Assembly: GCA_016210895.1 (NCBI GenBank)
Contig: JACQTG010000245.1
Location: 1 to 6,152 of the forward strand
DNA: 6,152 nt
Source: Acidobacteriota bacterium
Lineage (GTDB): Bacteria > Acidobacteriota > Terriglobia > Acidoferrales > 2-02-FULL-67-57
Direction of reading: 5' to 3'
Shown: positions 3,300-6,152 of the stretch, in pieces
Layout: every line of letters begins with the position of its first letter
Numbering within the stretch: position 1 is the stretch's first letter
Program-made: the position numbers and the translations under genes
Notes under the pieces: model-generated
What the model saw: the letters and a program-made list of their open reading frames with translations, nothing else
Databases searched by the model: none
Told to the model about the DNA's origin: nothing

Positions 3300-6152
3300 T
3301 AGCAAGGACACAGCGTCGTCGCCACACAGCGAGCGCAACTGTCCCAACAGCTCGTCGTCGGGTTGGACCCGCAGGGGCTGGCGCGGGTCCAGACGCACGC
3401 GGTAGTCGCGCCCCTGCTCCAACTCGAACGCCACCGCCGTCGGTCCGGGCTTGCGCGCAAACAAGTCCAGCAACCGCTCCACCATCCCCGCGTTCACCTG
3501 GGCCAGGTCCAGGCGCACTACCACCTGGCCCGCGGCCGGCCGCACCGCCTCTTCCAGGGGTTTCAAGTCCTGGACCGCAATGCGCAGGCCTGATTCTTCT
3601 TGCCGCATCTTTCCCTTCACCACCAAGGCCGCATCTGGAAAGAGCCGCGATTCCAGCCGGGCGAACGCCTCTGGAAACACCAGTAGGTCAACCACGCCGG
3701 TCATATCCTCGAGTGTGGCGATGGCCCAGCGGTCTCCTTTCTTGCTGCGCATAGGCCGCACCTTGACCACAATGCCCGCCAGGGTGACGTCGTCGCCGCC
3801 AGGCCGGGTCTCCAGGTCTGCGATCGAGGTAGCCGCCAGCGCCTGCAAGCGGTCGGTGTAGCGGGCCAGCGGATGCCCAGTGATGAAGAAACCTAACACT
3901 TCCTTCTCGTACCGCAACCGCTCGTGCTCGGGCCACTCTTCCACCTCGGGCAAAGGCGGAGGGGGTGCCGGCGCGATGGCTCCGGCGGCAAACAGGCCAT
4001 GCTGGCCTGTGTCCCGTTCTCGTTGCTGGCGGCCAGCACGCTCCAGCGCTGTGTCGATGGCGGCGTAGAGTTGCGCGCGGCGCGCGCCCAACGAATCCAT
4101 TGCTCCCGCTTTGATCAGACTCTCCAGCACGCGCCGGTTCAGTACCCGCACGTCCACGGCGTCGCAAAACTCATAGAGGGAACTGAAGCGACCCAAGCGC
4201 CCGCGCGCCTCCTGAATCGCCTGCACGGTGTTGAAGCCGACGTTGCGCACCGCGCCCAGCCCAAAGCGGCTGGCGCCGCCGGCCGGGGTGAAGCTCCAGT
4301 TGCTCTCGTTGATGTCCGGCGGCAGGATCGTAAGCCCCATCTCCCGGCACTCGTGGATGTACTTGACCACCTTCTCGGTGGTTCCCGTCTCCGCCGTGAG
4401 CAGCGCCGACATAAACGCCACCGGATAGTGCGTTTTCAAGTAGGCGGTGTGGTAGGCCAGCAAGGCGTAGGCCGCCGAGTGCGACTTGTTGAACCCGTAG
4501 CCGGCAAACTCGGCCATCAGGTCGAACACCTTGCCCGCCTTTTTCTCCGCAATCTTGTTCTGCTTGCAGCCGGCGATGAAGCGCTCTCGCTGCCCCCGCA
4601 TCTCTTGACGCTTCTTCTTACCCATCGCTCGCCGCAGGATGTCGGCTTCGCCCAGACTGAAGCCGGCCAGGCGGTTGGCAATCTCCATTACCTGTTCCTG
4701 GTAGAGGATGACGCCATAGGTCTCCTCCAAGATCTCCTTCAGCTCCGGCAACTCGTAGGTGATGGCCCGCTGCCCGTGCTTGCGTTGAATGAAGTCGTCG
4801 ATCATCCCGCCCTGGATGGGCCCGGGGCGGTAGAGCGCATTCAGGGCAATCAAGTCTTCCAGGCGCGACGGCCGGTAGCGCCGCAGGATCTCGCGCATCC
4901 CGTGCGACTCGAACTGGAACACCCCGCTCGTTGCCCCCCGCCCGAACAAGGCGTAGGTCTCCGCATCATCCAGCGGGATGTCCTCGAGCGCTAACTGCAC
5001 GCCGCGATTCTCGCCGATCAGCTTCAGCGCATCGTCCACGACCGTGAGCGTGGCCAGACCAAGGAAGTCCATCTTCAACAGGCCGATCCTTTCCAGATCG
5101 TCCATCGCATACTGGGTGACGACTTCATCCCGGTTCGTCTTGTAGAGGGGCACCATGCGCGTGAGCGGTTGCGGCGAGATCACCACGCCCGCCGCGTGTG
5201 TGGAGGCGTGCCGCGCCAGCCCCTCGAGCTTCTGAGCGACGCCGATGACTTCTTTCGTGCGGGCATCACGTTCCGCAAGCTGCCGCAAGGGCGGCGACTG
5301 TTCGAGCGCCTGCGCCAGGCTGATGTTTAGCACCGGCGGCACCAGCTTGGCCAACCGGTCGGCTTCCGCGTAGGGGACTTCGAGCGCCCGCGCCACATCC
5401 TTCAGGGCGGCCTTGGCGGCCAACGTGCCAAAGGTAATGATTTGGGCCACGTTGTCCCGGCCGTATTTCTCCGTCACGTAGTTGATCACTTCGCCGCGCC
5501 GCCGCATGCAAAAGTCAATGTCGATGTCGGGCAGGGAGATGCGCTCCGGATTGAGGAAGCGCTCAAACAGCAAGCCGTACTGCAAGGGGTCGAGGTCGGT
5601 GATCCCCAGCGCATAACTCACCAGGCTCCCCGCCGCCGAACCGCGTCCCGGACCCACGGGAATCCCCCGCTCGCGGGCCTGCCGGATCAGATCCCACACA
5701 ATCAGGAAATACCCGCCGAACCGCATCGCATGGATCATCTCGATTTCGCGCGTCAGGCGTTCCTCATAGACCGCGAGCGGATGGTACTGCCGCCCCTGCC
5801 GCGACGGCGCCTCGATCTGCCCACGACGTTGCGCAAATCCTGCCCGCGTCACCTGCTCAAAATAACTCTCCAGCGTGTGCCCCGTGGGGACTTCAAAGTG
5901 GGGAAAAGGATGCTCGACCTTGTCCAGATTCACTTGGCAGCGCTCGGCAATGTCCAGCGTCCGCCTGACCGCCTCCGGAACGCTCCGAAAGACGTGCTGC
6001 ATCTCATCGGACGACTTCAAATAAAACTGGTCGGACCCAAAGCGCATCCGGTTCGGATCGCTGATCGTTTTGCCCGTCTGAATGCATAAGAGCACATCGT
6101 GCGCACGCGCGTCCTCGCGCCGCAAATAGTGGCAATCGTTCGTCGCCACGAG
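3294..6152 (-). CDS. dnaE: DNA polymerase III subunit alpha (DnaE), N-terminus beyond the window edge
   Basis: Catalytic subunit of the replicative DNA polymerase III holoenzyme. About 952 residues are visible and the ORF runs off the right edge; by comparison with the ~1160-residue E. coli protein about 200 residues are missing. Numbering from the valine codon at 6149: the end of the PHP domain (ATNDCHYL, residues 2-9), the palm with GPGRGSAAGS (166-175), the catalytic PDIDIDF (207-213) and the third aspartate in DFLGL (361), the fingers motif YGFNKSHSAAY (551-561), a helix-hairpin-helix region (~608-650), a beta-clamp-binding-like QHGLF (716-720), a proline-rich linker (727-734), an OB fold (~787-829) and a short C-terminal domain. 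All three catalytic aspartates are present, so this looks like an active DnaE1-type enzyme and not DnaE2/ImuC. No frameshift is seen. It stops with TAG at 3294-3296, 9 bp before accA, an order also found in E. coli. Confidence 0.98.
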   Translation of the reverse strand, partial: LVATNDCHYLRREDARAHDVLLCIQTGKTISDPNRMRFGSDQFYLKSSDEMQHVFRSVPEAVRRTLDIAERCQVNLDKVEHPFPHFEVPTGHTLESYFEQVTRAGFAQRRGQIEAPSRQGRQYHPLAVYEERLTREIEMIHAMRFGGYFLIVWDLIRQARERGIPVGPGRGSAAGSLVSYALGITDLDPLQYGLLFERFLNPERISLPDIDIDFCMRRRGEVINYVTEKYGRDNVAQIITFGTLAAKAALKDVARALEVPYAEADRLAKLVPPVLNISLAQALEQSPPLRQLAERDARTKEVIGVAQKLEGLARHASTHAAGVVISPQPLTRMVPLYKTNRDEVVTQYAMDDLERIGLLKMDFLGLATLTVVDDALKLIGENRGVQLALEDIPLDDAETYALFGRGATSGVFQFESHGMREILRRYRPSRLEDLIALNALYRPGPIQGGMIDDFIQRKHGQRAITYELPELKEILEETYGVILYQEQVMEIANRLAGFSLGEADILRRAMGKKKRQEMRGQRERFIAGCKQNKIAEKKAGKVFDLMAEFAGYGFNKSHSAAYALLAYHTAYLKTHYPVAFMSALLTAETGTTEKVVKYIHECREMGLTILPPDINESNWSFTPAGGASRFGLGAVRNVGFNTVQAIQEARGRLGRFSSLYEFCDAVDVRVLNRRVLESLIKAGAMDSLGARRAQLYAAIDTALERAGRQQRERDTGQHGLFAAGAIAPAPPPPLPEVEEWPEHERLRYEKEVLGFFITGHPLARYTDRLQALAATSIADLETRPGGDDVTLAGIVVKVRPMRSKKGDRWAIATLEDMTGVVDLLVFPEAFARLESRLFPDAALVVKGKMRQEESGLRIAVQDLKPLEEAVRPAAGQVVVRLDLAQVNAGMVERLLDLFARKPGPTAVAFELEQGRDYRVRLDPRQPLRVQPDDELLGQLRSLCGDDAVSLLP

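Noticed and set aside
4071..4089. Alternating GC run, possible Z-DNA or repeat
   Set aside because: It encodes Leu-Gly-Ala-Arg-Arg-Ala-Gln in dnaE using ordinary GC-rich codons, so coding bias explains it.
3924..4994. Long plus-strand ORF of 356 codons
   Set aside because: It is wholly antisense to the well-conserved dnaE frame, has no recognisable domain and is the kind of open antisense frame expected in GC-rich coding DNA.
5442..6089. Plus-strand ORF of 215 codons
   Set aside because: It is antisense to dnaE and shows no family resemblance.
6147..6149. GTG at 6149 as the start of dnaE
   Set aside because: The codon lies inside the conserved PHP motif (L)VATNDCHY and the frame continues to the window edge, so the gene is cut, not short.

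Overview
The window reads as one stretch of a GC-rich bacterial chromosome (coding parts roughly 65-68% GC where I counted) in which every supported gene lies on the minus strand, so transcription runs from high to low coordinates. There are no tRNAs, rRNAs, insertion sequences or CRISPR arrays. The style of DnaE (PHP domain with metal ligands kept), the dnaE-accA order, and the small 2Fe-2S and CoA-activase-like proteins would fit Acidobacteriota or a similar GC-rich, often uncultured lineage. That assignment is inference only.

Layout, in the direction of transcription: (1) dnaE, replicative polymerase alpha subunit, with its first ~200 residues beyond the right edge (6152-3294); (2) accA, carboxyltransferase alpha subunit of acetyl-CoA carboxylase (3284-2325), 9 bp behind dnaE; (3) a small four-helix membrane protein with an N-terminal zinc ribbon (2328-1822), overlapping accA by 4 bp through a GTGA junction; (4) a GT-A glycosyltransferase of the TIGR04283 type (1799-1110), 22 bp further on; (5) a 112-residue 2Fe-2S protein (1067-729), 42 bp further on; (6) a 261-bp lower-GC intergenic region (468-728) with weak promoter-like, hairpin and palindromic elements and one possible 29-codon ORF; (7) the first 155 residues of a 2-hydroxyacyl-CoA dehydratase activase-related protein (467-1), cut by the left edge.

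The tight spacing makes dnaE to the 2Fe-2S gene a probable operon joining chromosome replication (DnaE) and the first step of fatty acid synthesis (AccA) to three accessory genes of unknown cellular role. The last gene probably has its own promoter in the 468-728 gap. Most of the window is ordinary housekeeping sequence. The less explained parts are the zinc-ribbon membrane protein, the small 2Fe-2S protein and the intergenic region. I see no convincing evidence of a wholly new system.
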